The position numbers and the translations under genes were made by a program. The notes below the pieces were generated by a model. It saw only the letters and a program-made list of their open reading frames with translations, was not told the origin of the DNA and made no database searches. From Parahaliea mediterranea (GTDB lineage: Bacteria > Pseudomonadota > Gammaproteobacteria > Pseudomonadales > Halieaceae): a stretch of 64,000 nucleotides of DNA. The stretch lies in contig NZ_QEWO01000011.1 in assembly GCF_003402235.1 (NCBI RefSeq), positions 1-64,000 on the forward strand, written 5' to 3'. The stretch's first letter is position 1. Every line of letters starts with the position of its first letter. Positions 46,101 through 54,900 of this stretch are shown in pieces.

Positions 46101-48814
46101 GTGTTGCCGCAACCGGCGGCAGTGGCGGTTATAGCTTTGCCCTGGTAGGCAGCGACGGTACCGGCAACAACGGCACCCTGGTGCTGAATGGCAACGGCAC
46201 CTACACCTACACCCTGACCACGCCCCTCGCCCACACCCCGGGTGCGGACAACGGCGCCAACCTGGCGGACAACGTGGAAACCTTCGCCGTGCTGGTTACC
46301 GACAGCAATGGCAACACCGCCCAGACCACCATCACCATCGACATTACCGACGATGTGCCCATCGCTAATGCCGATACCGCCACGGTGGTAGAAGGCACGA
46401 CCGTATCCGGCAACGTCACCGATAACGACATTGCCGGCGCCGATGGCTTTGTGTCTGGCGCCGTTGTGGGCGTGGCGGCCGGCAGCAACACCGCCAGCCC
46501 GGTGAGCGGCGGCGTGGGCTTTACCATTGCCGGCGCCCACGGCAGCCTGGTGCTGGCCAGCGATGGCAGCTATACCTACCAGGCCAACCCGAACACCGTG
46601 CCGCCCGGCGCCGTGGACACCTTCGTGTACACCGTGCTGGACAGTGACGGCGATACCGCAACCACCACCCTCACCATTACCCACACCGCGTCCAGCCTCA
46701 GTGTCACCGGTGCCGACGTGCTGGTGGACGAGGCGGCCATTGACGGTATTGGCTCCAATCCCATCCTGAACACCGAAGTGGCCGCGGGCACGATTGCCGC
46801 CAGTGGTGGCGATGGCAACTACACCTTCAGCTTTGCCAACGGCGGCAGCGGTGCCGGCACCTACGGCAATCTGGTGCTCAACAGCGCCACCGGGGCCTTT
46901 ACCTACACGCTCACCGATAAATTCGAGCACACCCCTGGCGTGAACGACGGCATTACTGTCGAGGACAATGTCGAGTCTTTCGATATTCTGGTGACCGATG
47001 GCGCAGGCAACAGCACCACCACCACTGTCACCGTGGATATTCGCGATGACATTCCCGTTGGCGTTGACGCCGACAGCCAGACTCTGCTGATTCCGGTGAG
47101 CGAGCAGCGTATCTCGGGTATGAGCGCCGACTGGCAGAACGTGGTGAATGCAAGCAGTGGCGGCACCGTGTCCGAAACCTCCGACGGCAATGGTGTCTAC
47201 CTGAATTGGGGCACGCCCTCCGGCAACACCGACCAATCCGGTTATGACTTCGGCTTCCAGCCTGGCACCACCACCGGTGTGGGTATCGAGACGGATTCAC
47301 TGTTTGTGCTGGGCACCCTGGCGCACAACAACTTCTCAATACTAACGAACAGCGGTTCCCTGGGTTCCGCCGATCTGGTGGTTTCCTTCAATCTGGTAAT
47401 CGACGGCGTATCGGTACCGGTTTCCACCACCATCCAGGTGAAGCACACCGAGACGCCCAACAACGGCGCCGACCCGCGCGACATCATGCAGATTCTCAAC
47501 ACCGGTGTGTCGTCGCAGCAAATCTCCGTGAACGGGCGTACCTTCACCCTGTCCATCGAGGGCTTCCAGGATGGTAGCGGCAACCTGGTGGATACCGTGT
47601 ACACCAATGAGGGCCAGGTAAACACCTTCAACCTGTATGCCCGTCTGGAGTCCACCGACGACCTGCCCACCATTACCGGCAGTCTCGGTACGGACAACTT
47701 TGGCGCCGATGGCCCCGACGGGCTGGGTGAGCGCATCTGGGACGGCATCAACGGCTCCGGTGAAATTGTGGGCGCCTACGGCACCATCCGCATCAATGGC
47801 GATGGTACCTACACCTACACCCTCAGCCGCGAAGCACGCGACGCCTTTGATGTGGGCGAACAACTCAGCGACGTGTTCACCTACACCCTGCGCGACAGCG
47901 ACGGCGACGAAGTGCAGTCGTCCTTCACTGTGAACCTGGCCGGGGTGGACAACGCCACCTTCCAGGACAGCGCGGTGGCCGGCATCTACTACGAAACCTC
48001 CTCCGGCCTGGTGGGCGAAACCGAGGCGGACGGCAGCTTCTACTACCGCGCTGGCGATCAGGTAACCCTGAGCGTCGGCAGCATCGTGCTGGGCACCATG
48101 CTGGTGGATGATGTTGTCGCCGATGGGCAGGTCTTCCTGCAGGAAATCGCCGGTACCGAACTGGGTGATCTCAACGACGAATACGTCGAGAACATGGCCG
48201 TATTCCTGCAGACCCTGGACGTGGACGGCAACCCCGACAACGGTATTGAAATCGCCGACAAAGCCCATCAGGACTTTGCCAATGCCAATTTCGACCTGGC
48301 CACCATGACCGGCGAAGAACTCGCCGCCGCGCTGACCGACGCTGGCTACACGCCCGTGTCCGAAGCCGATGCCATGGCCCACGTGCGCGACGTGCTGCAA
48401 GAGAAGGGCGGTGTCACCGAGTTCGAAGAGCACGTCAGCGACACGCCTGCCCTGCTGGCATCCGCCGGGGATGACGTCTTTGCCTTCACCCTGGACGAAT
48501 CCGGCGAAGCCGAGCCCGATGTCGCCATTGTCGGCTTTGGCGATGAAGGCCAGGACGTGCTCGACCTGCGCGACCTGCTGGTGGGCGAAGAGGCCCAGGG
48601 AGCCGACCTGACCAGCTACCTGGACATCACCTCCGACGGCACCGACACGGTCATCCGCGTCAGCAGCGCCGGTGAATTCGGCGGCGCCGCAGAGCCGGCC
48701 CATGTCGACCAGACCATCACCCTGGTGGGTGTCGACCTGGTGAGCGGCCACGACAGCCTGCAGTCGGTGATTCAGGGAATGCTGGATAGCGGGAAGCTCA
48801 ATATCGACCAGTAA
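43127..48814 (+). CDS. Giant LapA-like adhesin with retention module
   Basis: A 1895-residue acidic surface protein with no Sec signal, secreted by the LapBCE exporter. Residues 1-113 form a retention module (AIATVVAVVGKAFARNEDGE, IRPGDVIMEGETVVT) ending in TAAG at 110-113, the LapG cleavage motif, followed by HSWVRLGRIVELTDEF. Next come an Ig-like/VCBS domain, a 15-Pro linker (251-265), a Calx-beta domain (about 270-375), a 22-Pro linker (378-399), and VCBS/cadherin-like repeats to about 1310. A unique region and a VCA0849-type type I secretion C-terminus (DVFAFTLDESGEAEPDVAIVGF to the end) follow. Classical RTX nonapeptides are absent. It is short for LapA, which can exceed 5000 residues. 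Confidence 0.9.
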   Translation: MANEAIATVVAVVGKAFARNEDGEMREIRPGDVIMEGETVVTPDGAHVELALSDGNPFVISDVEEMALTRDLVAERAAGPDESAVEDASIDAVLAALEEGEDIGDVLEATAAGASGSGAEGGGHSWVRLGRIVELTDEFGGLRAPAFTAEQDIADQDPSLLPVDAIDDAETTDPGEPVVIEVLDNDIFVEGAIVTSVTQAANGTVVINPDSTVTYTPNPGFFGEDTFTYTAISPNGDASDTATVTVTVPEPPPPPPPPPPPPPPPEPEPPVITIADVTVVEGQSASVVLSLSAPSDVPVTVQFASADDTATVVGGDYDPRSGTITFAPGSTAVTVVYATNADDIEEATEQFFVNLSNATNATIADPQGIVRIIDNTEPPPPPPPPPPPPPPPPPPPPPPENNPPDAVDDAFTTEVNTPVSGNVLPNDSDPDSDPLTVIGNTDPQNGTVVVNPDGSFEYTPNDGFDGTDTFTYTITDGDGGTDTATVTITIDDNPVDLDLPAAGEAGTLVSEAGLPVRGSEPAGSAGDNSETTAGTIAFSGEDGPLSVTINGQAVTAVGQSFSGQNGYGTLTVTSIAAGSIGYTYTLADNTSGDATQDTFAVAVSDADGDTQVGTLTVAIVDDVPSAEDDFGVVLSGGTLDVAADSGLLANDTLGADDATVTALVPTTGNQGTLTWNADGSYVYVAAANATYTDTFTYTLTDGDGDTATAVLTIDVTDGSPNAPAENITVYERALDTTQDAGDLAAASVTGSDPGSTQESVAGQLDAADPNGDTLTYTAQTVTGNYGTLELLADGSYIYTLTAPVGPTANSVDGPHTELAADTFSYQVQDGTGNTATGTITIDIVDDVPVATADTASVVEGASVSGNVTDNDIAGADGFATGAVVGVAQGSNTASPVAGGVGAAITGTYGSLVLASDGSYTYQANPNSATPGAVDTFVYTVLDGDGDTATTTLTITLTPSGLAATGADRVVNEAALDSIGSQPALATESVSGSVAATGGSGGYSFALVGSDGTGNNGTLVLNGNGTYTYTLTTPLAHTPGADNGANLADNVETFAVLVTDSNGNTAQTTITIDITDDVPIANADTATVVEGTTVSGNVTDNDIAGADGFVSGAVVGVAAGSNTASPVSGGVGFTIAGAHGSLVLASDGSYTYQANPNTVPPGAVDTFVYTVLDSDGDTATTTLTITHTASSLSVTGADVLVDEAAIDGIGSNPILNTEVAAGTIAASGGDGNYTFSFANGGSGAGTYGNLVLNSATGAFTYTLTDKFEHTPGVNDGITVEDNVESFDILVTDGAGNSTTTTVTVDIRDDIPVGVDADSQTLLIPVSEQRISGMSADWQNVVNASSGGTVSETSDGNGVYLNWGTPSGNTDQSGYDFGFQPGTTTGVGIETDSLFVLGTLAHNNFSILTNSGSLGSADLVVSFNLVIDGVSVPVSTTIQVKHTETPNNGADPRDIMQILNTGVSSQQISVNGRTFTLSIEGFQDGSGNLVDTVYTNEGQVNTFNLYARLESTDDLPTITGSLGTDNFGADGPDGLGERIWDGINGSGEIVGAYGTIRINGDGTYTYTLSREARDAFDVGEQLSDVFTYTLRDSDGDEVQSSFTVNLAGVDNATFQDSAVAGIYYETSSGLVGETEADGSFYYRAGDQVTLSVGSIVLGTMLVDDVVADGQVFLQEIAGTELGDLNDEYVENMAVFLQTLDVDGNPDNGIEIADKAHQDFANANFDLATMTGEELAAALTDAGYTPVSEADAMAHVRDVLQEKGGVTEFEEHVSDTPALLASAGDDVFAFTLDESGEAEPDVAIVGFGDEGQDVLDLRDLLVGEEAQGADLTSYLDITSDGTDTVIRVSSAGEFGGAAEPAHVDQTITLVGVDLVSGHDSLQSVIQGMLDSGKLNIDQ
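43877..43921 (+). repeat. Polyproline-coding tract 1 (15 Pro)
   Basis: Fifteen successive proline codons, mixed CCG, CCC and CCT, between the first Ig-like domain and the Calx-beta domain of the adhesin, flanked by PE and EPEP. Mixed codons suggest the length is maintained by selection as a rigid spacer and not only by slippage. Confidence 0.95.
44258..44323 (+). repeat. Polyproline-coding tract 2 (22 Pro)
   Basis: Twenty-two successive proline codons, mostly alternating CCT and CCG, so the DNA is a CCGCCT microsatellite. It separates the Calx-beta domain from the cadherin-like repeats. Hexamer slippage could change linker length in frame. Confidence 0.95.
45662..47047 (+). repeat. Two tandem ~690-bp repeats in the adhesin
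   Basis: Copies at 45662-46351 and 46352-47047, of 230 and 232 codons, are similar along their full length. Each begins DDVP and contains VSGNVTDNDIAGADGF, GSLVLASDGSYTYQANPN and DTFVYTVLD, and each ends before the next DD(V/I)P. They are clearly diverged rather than identical, so the duplication is not recent. Confidence 0.85.
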
Positions 48815-48838
48815 CCACCGTCGGTAACTGCCATCGCC

Positions 48839-48874
48839 AGCCCCGGTCTGTCGCAACACGCCGGGGCTTTTTTT
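48839..48874 (+). terminator. Rho-independent terminator of the adhesin gene
   Basis: AGCCCCGG (48839-48846) pairs with CCGGGGCT (48861-48868) around a 14-base loop, followed by a run of T. It lies 25 bases past the adhesin stop and separates it from the pilin operon. Confidence 0.9.
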
Positions 48875-48927
48875 GTGACGCATGTCACGTTTGCGCGCCG
48901 GGGAGTACCGGTTATCTGGCTTTTCGG

Positions 48928-48936
48928 CCGTTCATC
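48928..48936 (+). promoter_or_regulatory. Possible AlgR-like box before the pilin operon
   Basis: CCGTTCATC differs by one base from the Pseudomonas AlgR core CCGTTCGTC (from memory). It lies about 80 bases before the fimU start. In P. aeruginosa AlgR activates the equivalent fimU-pilE operon. A nine-base, one-mismatch hit can occur by chance. Confidence 0.3.
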
Positions 48937-49017
48937 CAGCGCCGCCTTGCTTGCCGGATGCAGTCGATTAGGCTGTGCTTAGGGATTTTTCTTGGCGCTG
49001 AAGATAACGGCGGGGTA

Positions 49018-49617
49018 ATGGCAGAACAACACACAGCATTTGATGATCGTCTGTTCGAGCGGGGTTTTACCCTGATCGAACTGATGGTGGTGCTGGTGAT
49101 TCTGGCGATTTTACTGCTTGTGGCAGCGCCGGGCTTTCAGGAACTGATACGTAACAACCGCATGGTTTCAGAGGTGTATACCCTGAGGGCGACCCTGAAT
49201 AATGCCCGCTCCGAAGCCCTGGCGAGAAGGGCGCCTGTTGTCGTTTGCCCCACCGTCAACGGAACCGCCTGCAATAATACGGCTGCCTGGGATCAAGGTT
49301 ACATGAGCTTTGTTGACACTGACGGCAACAATGCGCCCAGCGCAGGCAACCCCAATGAAGAGCGTATCCAGTGGGAGTCTCGCGAGAACGAGAACGTAGA
49401 CGTTGATTTTGACAACGGCAATCGGCGGGTGAGGTTCGATTCCAGAGGCAATGCCCTGGGCTTTGAAGGCACATTTACCTTTTGCGACGAGCGTGGTGCC
49501 ACTGAGGCGAGGGCGCTGATTGTCAATCCGGTAGGCTCGGTCCGGGCGGCAATAGATGCCAGTGCTCCTCTGGATGACATTGTTGATGATGCAGGGGGAA
49601 CCAATGTCAGCTGCTAA
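49018..49617 (+). CDS. fimU: Minor type IV pilin FimT/FimU (GspH-like)
   Basis: A 199-residue prepilin. The leader ends DRLFERG and is cut before FTLIELMVVLVILAILLLVAAPGF, with Glu at +5. A GspH-type globular domain contains a CPTVNG...C pair and the family-like RVRFDSRGNALGFEGTFTFCD. It is the first gene of the minor-pilin operon, which builds the pilus tip and primes assembly at the inner membrane. I use the ATG at 49018, which gives a normal leader of about 18 residues. The frame is open from 48958. It overlaps pilV by 14 bases. Confidence 0.88.
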   Translation: MAEQHTAFDDRLFERGFTLIELMVVLVILAILLLVAAPGFQELIRNNRMVSEVYTLRATLNNARSEALARRAPVVVCPTVNGTACNNTAAWDQGYMSFVDTDGNNAPSAGNPNEERIQWESRENENVDVDFDNGNRRVRFDSRGNALGFEGTFTFCDERGATEARALIVNPVGSVRAAIDASAPLDDIVDDAGGTNVSC

Positions 49618-50233
49618 CATCTTCCCCGGCAAGTCGTGCGTCAAGCAGCACGGCCTGACGTTGATAGAGGTACTGGCGGCCTTCGTCATTCTGTCGATTG
49701 GCCTGCTCGGTATTGTCAGCCTGCAGGCGCTGTCAAAGGCGTCCCAGCACCAGGCCATGCAGCGAACCCGGGCAGTTGCCCTGGCCGACGACATGCTGGA
49801 GCGCATACGCATTAACCCGGAAGGCGTTGTCACCTATTTTGCCAACGGTAACGCGCTGGGAGGCGGTTCGATCACAACAATACCAAGCCCCGATTGTAAT
49901 ACTGCGGCCTGCACGCCGGCCGAGATGGCGCGCTACGACCGCTGGTTGTGGGAGCAAATGCTTGACGGTGCCGCCGTGACTTATATCGAAGACAGCAATT
50001 CGGTCAATGCCGGGGGGCTGATAAACCCGCAGGGTTGCGTGGATTTTGATGCCGTGGCCGGTTCAACCCGCTCGGGCATGGTGCGCGTCATTGTCCAGTG
50101 GCGCGGTCTTGAAGAGACGTCTGATGCTACCCAGGCAGGCGATACCGTGTGTGGCGGCGCCGCTGCCGGCGCAGATGCCTGGCGGCGTCAAGTGATCGTC
50201 AGCAGCTACGTTGTGGATGAGATGGAACCATGA
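49604..50233 (+). CDS. pilV: Minor type IV pilin PilV
   Basis: A 209-residue prepilin. The leader ends KQHG and is cut before LTLIEVLAAFVILSIGLLGIVSLQ, the PilV pattern, with Glu at +5. HQAMQRTRAVALADDMLERIRIN follows, as in PilV/GspI proteins. Cysteines in the C-terminal half suggest disulfides. The ATG at 49604 follows AGGGGGAA and sits inside the end of fimU. The stop overlaps pilW by 4 bases. Confidence 0.88.
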   Translation: MSAANIFPGKSCVKQHGLTLIEVLAAFVILSIGLLGIVSLQALSKASQHQAMQRTRAVALADDMLERIRINPEGVVTYFANGNALGGGSITTIPSPDCNTAACTPAEMARYDRWLWEQMLDGAAVTYIEDSNSVNAGGLINPQGCVDFDAVAGSTRSGMVRVIVQWRGLEETSDATQAGDTVCGGAAAGADAWRRQVIVSSYVVDEMEP

Positions 50234-51279
50234 TGGCTGGATTGAATCATCAAGCGGGCAGATTAAGCCGCAACGGTCGGGGGTTCTCCCTGATCGAGTT
50301 TATGGTGGCGATGGTTCTCGGCCTGATTATCATCGGCGGGGCAATTTCAGTCTATCTGGCTTCCAAGCGCTCGTTCACCGAAGTGGAACGGGTTGCCGAA
50401 CTCTCTGAGAACGCGCGTTTCGCCGTGCAGGTTATGGGGGATTCGTTGCGTCATGTCCGCTTTTTTGGGGGGGCAGCCCCGGGTGATATTAACGGGTCTC
50501 TTGGCACCATTAGCGGCGATTGTACGGGCAACGCCCGGGGCAGCCAGGTGCAGGGTACCGAGACCCTGCTGGCCACTACAGCCGATGGAAGCGGCGCAGC
50601 ATTCGGTTGCGTGACAGATGCCTTGCCGGGCACCGACGTGCTGGTCATTAAAAGCGTGCTTCCAAGGCCTGCCTACGATGCCAACCCGGAAGACCCCAAT
50701 GCCCCCACGGACGGGACAATATCGTTCCCTCAGCCTTTGAGTAACCAGGAGGTTTATGTCATAGCCAGCCCGCTGACGGCGCGCGGCGAGCTTTTTGTTG
50801 GCGCCAGCGCGGCGCCGTCGGTAGAAGAAACCCACCCCAATGTGCCAAAGGGTGTCGCCTGGCCCTACCGCATGCAGGTGTACTACATCCGGTCAGCCAA
50901 TGCCGGCACAGGCAACGTTCCGACCCTTAGCCGCAAGGTGCTGGGTTGGGATGCAACGGCAAGTGCGGTGGCCGTCCAGACAGAGGACCTTGTGCCAGGT
51001 GTAGAGCGCATGCGTCTGCGCTTCGGGATAGACAGCGACGGCGATGGCGCGGCTGACAGCTATGACTATGCGGCAACGGTACCCGACTGGGACGAGGTGG
51101 TGGCAGTAGAGCTTTTTCTGCTGGTGCGCAGCGCCGTCGCGGATGTTGGCTATGTCGATGACAAAACCTATCAACTCGGCGATGTCTCGGTAACGCCGAG
51201 TGATGGTTTCCACCGATTCCTGGTGCGCAACAGCATTTCATTGCGCAATCCAAAGCTGGAAATCAGGGGGGGAGGATGA
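50230..51279 (+). CDS. pilW: Minor type IV pilin PilW
   Basis: A 349-residue prepilin of the PilW/GspJ type. Cleavage is after NGRG, before FSLIEFMVAMVLGLIIIGGAISVYLAS, with Glu at +5. The VAELSENARFAVQVMGDSLRHVRFFG segment is a PilW hallmark. A large beta-rich C-terminal domain follows with VPGVERMRLRFGIDSDGDG, in which the Asp-rich DSDGDGAAD could bind calcium. The start overlaps the pilV stop and the stop overlaps the pilX start (ATGA). Confidence 0.9.
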   Translation: MMAGLNHQAGRLSRNGRGFSLIEFMVAMVLGLIIIGGAISVYLASKRSFTEVERVAELSENARFAVQVMGDSLRHVRFFGGAAPGDINGSLGTISGDCTGNARGSQVQGTETLLATTADGSGAAFGCVTDALPGTDVLVIKSVLPRPAYDANPEDPNAPTDGTISFPQPLSNQEVYVIASPLTARGELFVGASAAPSVEETHPNVPKGVAWPYRMQVYYIRSANAGTGNVPTLSRKVLGWDATASAVAVQTEDLVPGVERMRLRFGIDSDGDGAADSYDYAATVPDWDEVVAVELFLLVRSAVADVGYVDDKTYQLGDVSVTPSDGFHRFLVRNSISLRNPKLEIRGGG

Positions 51280-51806
51280 AGAGGTCAAGCCGTGCCCCGG
51301 TGAAGGGCTCCCAGGCAGGCATCGCGCTTGTGGTGTCACTGTTGTTCCTCTTGGTGGTGACCGTTATCAGCATCACCGCGGCCAGCAACAGCGCATTCAA
51401 CCTGAAAATGTCCTCAAACATGCAGGACAGCTACCAGTCTTTCCAGGCCGCTGAGGCCGGGGTTTACGCAACCGTGGCGCTGGGTCGGGACAGAGGGGGA
51501 GCGAACGACCCCTTCTTTTCCAGTGTGCCGGAGGTTGACCCTTTTGATGGCATGACAACCCATCCCCTGCTCGGCCTGGCGACCAGTGCCGGTGACCCGA
51601 ATTCGATTCCAGTCGATGTCAGAGTCATCTTTGTGACGGAGGCCGATTGCCCCCGACCTCCTGAAGGCCGCGGGGGGAGCAGTGGTGGCATTAACCCCCT
51701 GCTGCCCTGCAACTACTATCGAGTTGTTTCGGGGCACGATATTCCAGGGCGAGCGAGATCACGTGTTGAACTGGGTGTCGCCGCGGAACTTTTGAATTTG
51801 AATTAG
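51276..51806 (+). CDS. pilX: Minor type IV pilin PilX (GspK-like tip pilin)
   Basis: A 176-residue PilX. Cleavage is after SQAG, before IALVVSLLFLLVVTVISITAASNS. Position +5 is Val rather than Glu, as in GspK-like pilins that sit at the very tip. The following NMQDSYQSFQAAEAGVYATV matches PilX N-terminal helices. The C-terminal domain is short. It overlaps pilW by 4 bases and precedes pilY1. PilX and PilY1 interact in known systems, and the gene order agrees. Confidence 0.85.
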   Translation: MKRSSRAPVKGSQAGIALVVSLLFLLVVTVISITAASNSAFNLKMSSNMQDSYQSFQAAEAGVYATVALGRDRGGANDPFFSSVPEVDPFDGMTTHPLLGLATSAGDPNSIPVDVRVIFVTEADCPRPPEGRGGSSGGINPLLPCNYYRVVSGHDIPGRARSRVELGVAAELLNLN

Positions 51807-51906
51807 TGGATAGTTGCTGGCCAGGGTGCTAGCGCCAATTGGCGCCGCCATGGCAAGCAAGCGAATGATCAAACCCGAAGGTCGAGTCCTCGGGAAGGAA
51901 AGGTGG

Positions 51907-54900
51907 ATGATGTTCAGACAGTCTATTCGTTACGGTGCGATGTGCTGTGCATTGATACTGGGGGGCTTCTTCTCGGTGAATGCTCTCTACGCCGATGATA
52001 CTGAAATCTACAGATCGACCTATGACGGGACAAGCACCGGCGGCCGACCCAAGGTACTGATTGTCTTCGATGACTCGGGCAGTATGAGCACCATGGTCGA
52101 CCAGCAGCGCCCTCCCTACGATCCGGACGAGGACTACGAGGTCAGCTTCCCAGCCGGGCGTATCTACTGGACAACCGGTAACACAGTACCTGGCCCTGGC
52201 AGCGACAATTGGTTTGCCGCTTCGCAGAATCGCTGCGCCTCTTCCTATGAAAACCTGGAGATCAATGGTCAGTCGACGGTGGCGCGCGCAAGGCGCTGGG
52301 TGGACTCTACCGTTCAGCAGGGCCAGTGCTCCTGGCAGTGTCCTGATGGCTCAGTCTATCGTAGCCAGGCCAATCCCAGGGGCTGTTATACACAGGCAAC
52401 AACGCTGGAACCGACCCCCAAGCTGGTAAGGCGCCAGGGCTATAGCTACTTCTTTATTTTTCCGTATTGTCCCAACAGTTTGCTGTTTGTGGATGCAGCG
52501 TCATCTTCACTGGACGGGTGCTACGAGAGCGTTACCACCACTGAACCCTTGGCAGGTTGGGTATTTCGAAGAAACCCGCCAGGCAACAGCAACAACTGCC
52601 CTAATGGTACAACCCGGCTGACGGTGGAAGGCAGCAATGGCTGTTACGAGCAAAAAACCGCGCCGGAGAACGTTGAGGTAACGGATTGGCAATACTACAG
52701 CGACCGAGTCCGGGTGTGTGAGGACGAGACGGTGCTGCCGGGCAGCTGGGCTGCGCTCAGTGCCCAGGACCAGACCCCCACCCATGCGGAATGCCGTGAT
52801 GACGTGGACTCCGATAATACCGACAACGGCCCTGGGCAGACTGCCGGTTATCCCCAGGACAATGTGGCCAATGGACAGGAGTACGGGCCTGATCCGGACC
52901 CTTCTGTAAACTGGGGAAACCAGGCCTATACCTTCTATACCTCTCACTACCTTAACTGGTACCACGATGACTCACTGGTGGAGCCTCGAAGCCGGCTGGA
53001 CATCGCCCAGGAGGTGGTGAGTACCCTCATCAGTACCAATAAAGGCGTTGATTTTGGCCTGATGGAGTTCAACTACGACCAGGGTGGGCGAATCGTAAGG
53101 CGCATCATTGAGAATATGAGCGAAGCAGAACGGAGCAATCTGGTCGATATGGTGAATCTGATTGACCATGCGGGCAGTACACCGTTATGCGAATCGTTCT
53201 ATGAAAGCTATCGCTATCTGTCGGGTAACTCGGTGGTCTATGGCAGCCAGTCCCGGACGGGCAGCGACAGTCGTGGGGTTTACGATGTGTTGCCGCGCGA
53301 TCTGCTGGCACAGAGTGGCAACAACTACAATTCACCAGTATCGGATTGCGCCAATTCTTACGTCATTGTGATGACAGACGGCGAACCGCAGAACGACGAA
53401 GACGCGAATTCAGCCATCAAGACGCTAACCGGCGCGACCAGTTGCAACGAGTACCAGTATTCCGGCCAGGGCATGCGGGAGAGCTGTATGCCGGAACTTG
53501 CACAATACATGGCAACCACTGACCTGGACGGCGATGCCAGTAACGGCAACCAGTATGGCATTACCTATACCATTGGCTTCGCCACCGATCAGGATCTGCT
53601 ACGGGATACCGCTGAAAAGGGCAAAGGCGAGTACTACACCGCCAGCAACGCCCAGGAGCTGGCCAGCGCCTTCCAGGGGGCAATTACCAGCATCCTGTCC
53701 AAGGCGACCACCTTCACCTCGCCGGCGGTGGCCGTCAATACCTTCAACCGCACGCAGAGCCGGGAGGAGGTGTTCTATGCCATGTTCAAGCCCGGTGAGA
53801 GCGTGGACTGGATCGGCAATATCAAAAAGCTCAAGGTGACGCTGGATGCCGACGGCACCGCCGTGCTGCTGGATGCCAATGGCGATGAGGCCATCGATCC
53901 GCAGACCGGCTATATCAAGGACAGTGCAGTCACCTTCTGGGGGAGTTCTGCCGCCGATGGTGGGCTGGTGGACAAGGGGGGGGTTGGCGCGTTGCTGGCT
54001 GTCCGCGACCCTGCAACACGCACGCTGTATACCAACACCGGCAATGGCGGTGCGCTCCAGGCTTTCAATACGGATAACATCACAGCAGCCTCGATGGGTG
54101 TGGCAGATGATCAGGCGCTTTATCAACTGTTTGGTGCTTCTACGTTCGCGGCCTTCTCACGCCAGGTTGCCTGGGCGCGCGGCTTTGACGCCTTCAATGC
54201 CGATGCCAACCAGAGAGACCAGCCTAGATCCTGGGTGCTGGGCGATATTCTGCACAGCCAGCCTCTGGTAATTAACTACGGAGCCAGGAGCGGTTATACC
54301 GAGGCCAACCCCGACTTGCGCCTGCTGGTGGGTACCAATCACGGCTTTGTACACCTTTTCGGAGCAGCTGACGGCGTTGAAGACTGGGCTTTTTTCCCCA
54401 AGGAATTGGCACCTATCCTGGCCGAGCGCCGCCGTGATGCCATATCCAGTGCCAACATTTACGGTATGGACCTGACAGCCGTATTGCACACTGTGGATGT
54501 CAATCGTGATGGCACCATTGATGCAAGTGACGGAGACAAGGCCTGGGCTTATCTGGGTATGCGCCGGGGTGGCAAAGCCTATTACGCGCTCGATGTGTCG
54601 AACCCTGACAGCCCCACTTTCATGTGGCGCATTGGCCCCGATGTAGCCGGCTTTGAATTGCTGGGACAAAGCTGGTCTGAACCCGTGGTTACCCAAATTC
54701 CGGGCTACCGCGATGCCGAGGGGATACCCAAACCTGTGCTGGTCTTTGGGGGTGGTTACGATACCAACAAAGACGGCTATGGCCTTGCTACCCAGGACAG
54801 CCTCGGGCGGGGTATCTACATCGTTGACGCTCAAACCGGCGCACTGGTGTGGAGTGTCACTCCGGCTGCCAATAGCGCAACCAACCTGTCCGCACCCAAC

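Noticed and set aside
43127-48814. RTX toxin annotation for the adhesin
   Set aside because: No GGxGxDxxx nonapeptide repeats were found. The retention module, VCBS-like repeats and VCA0849-type C-terminus indicate a Lap-type adhesin.
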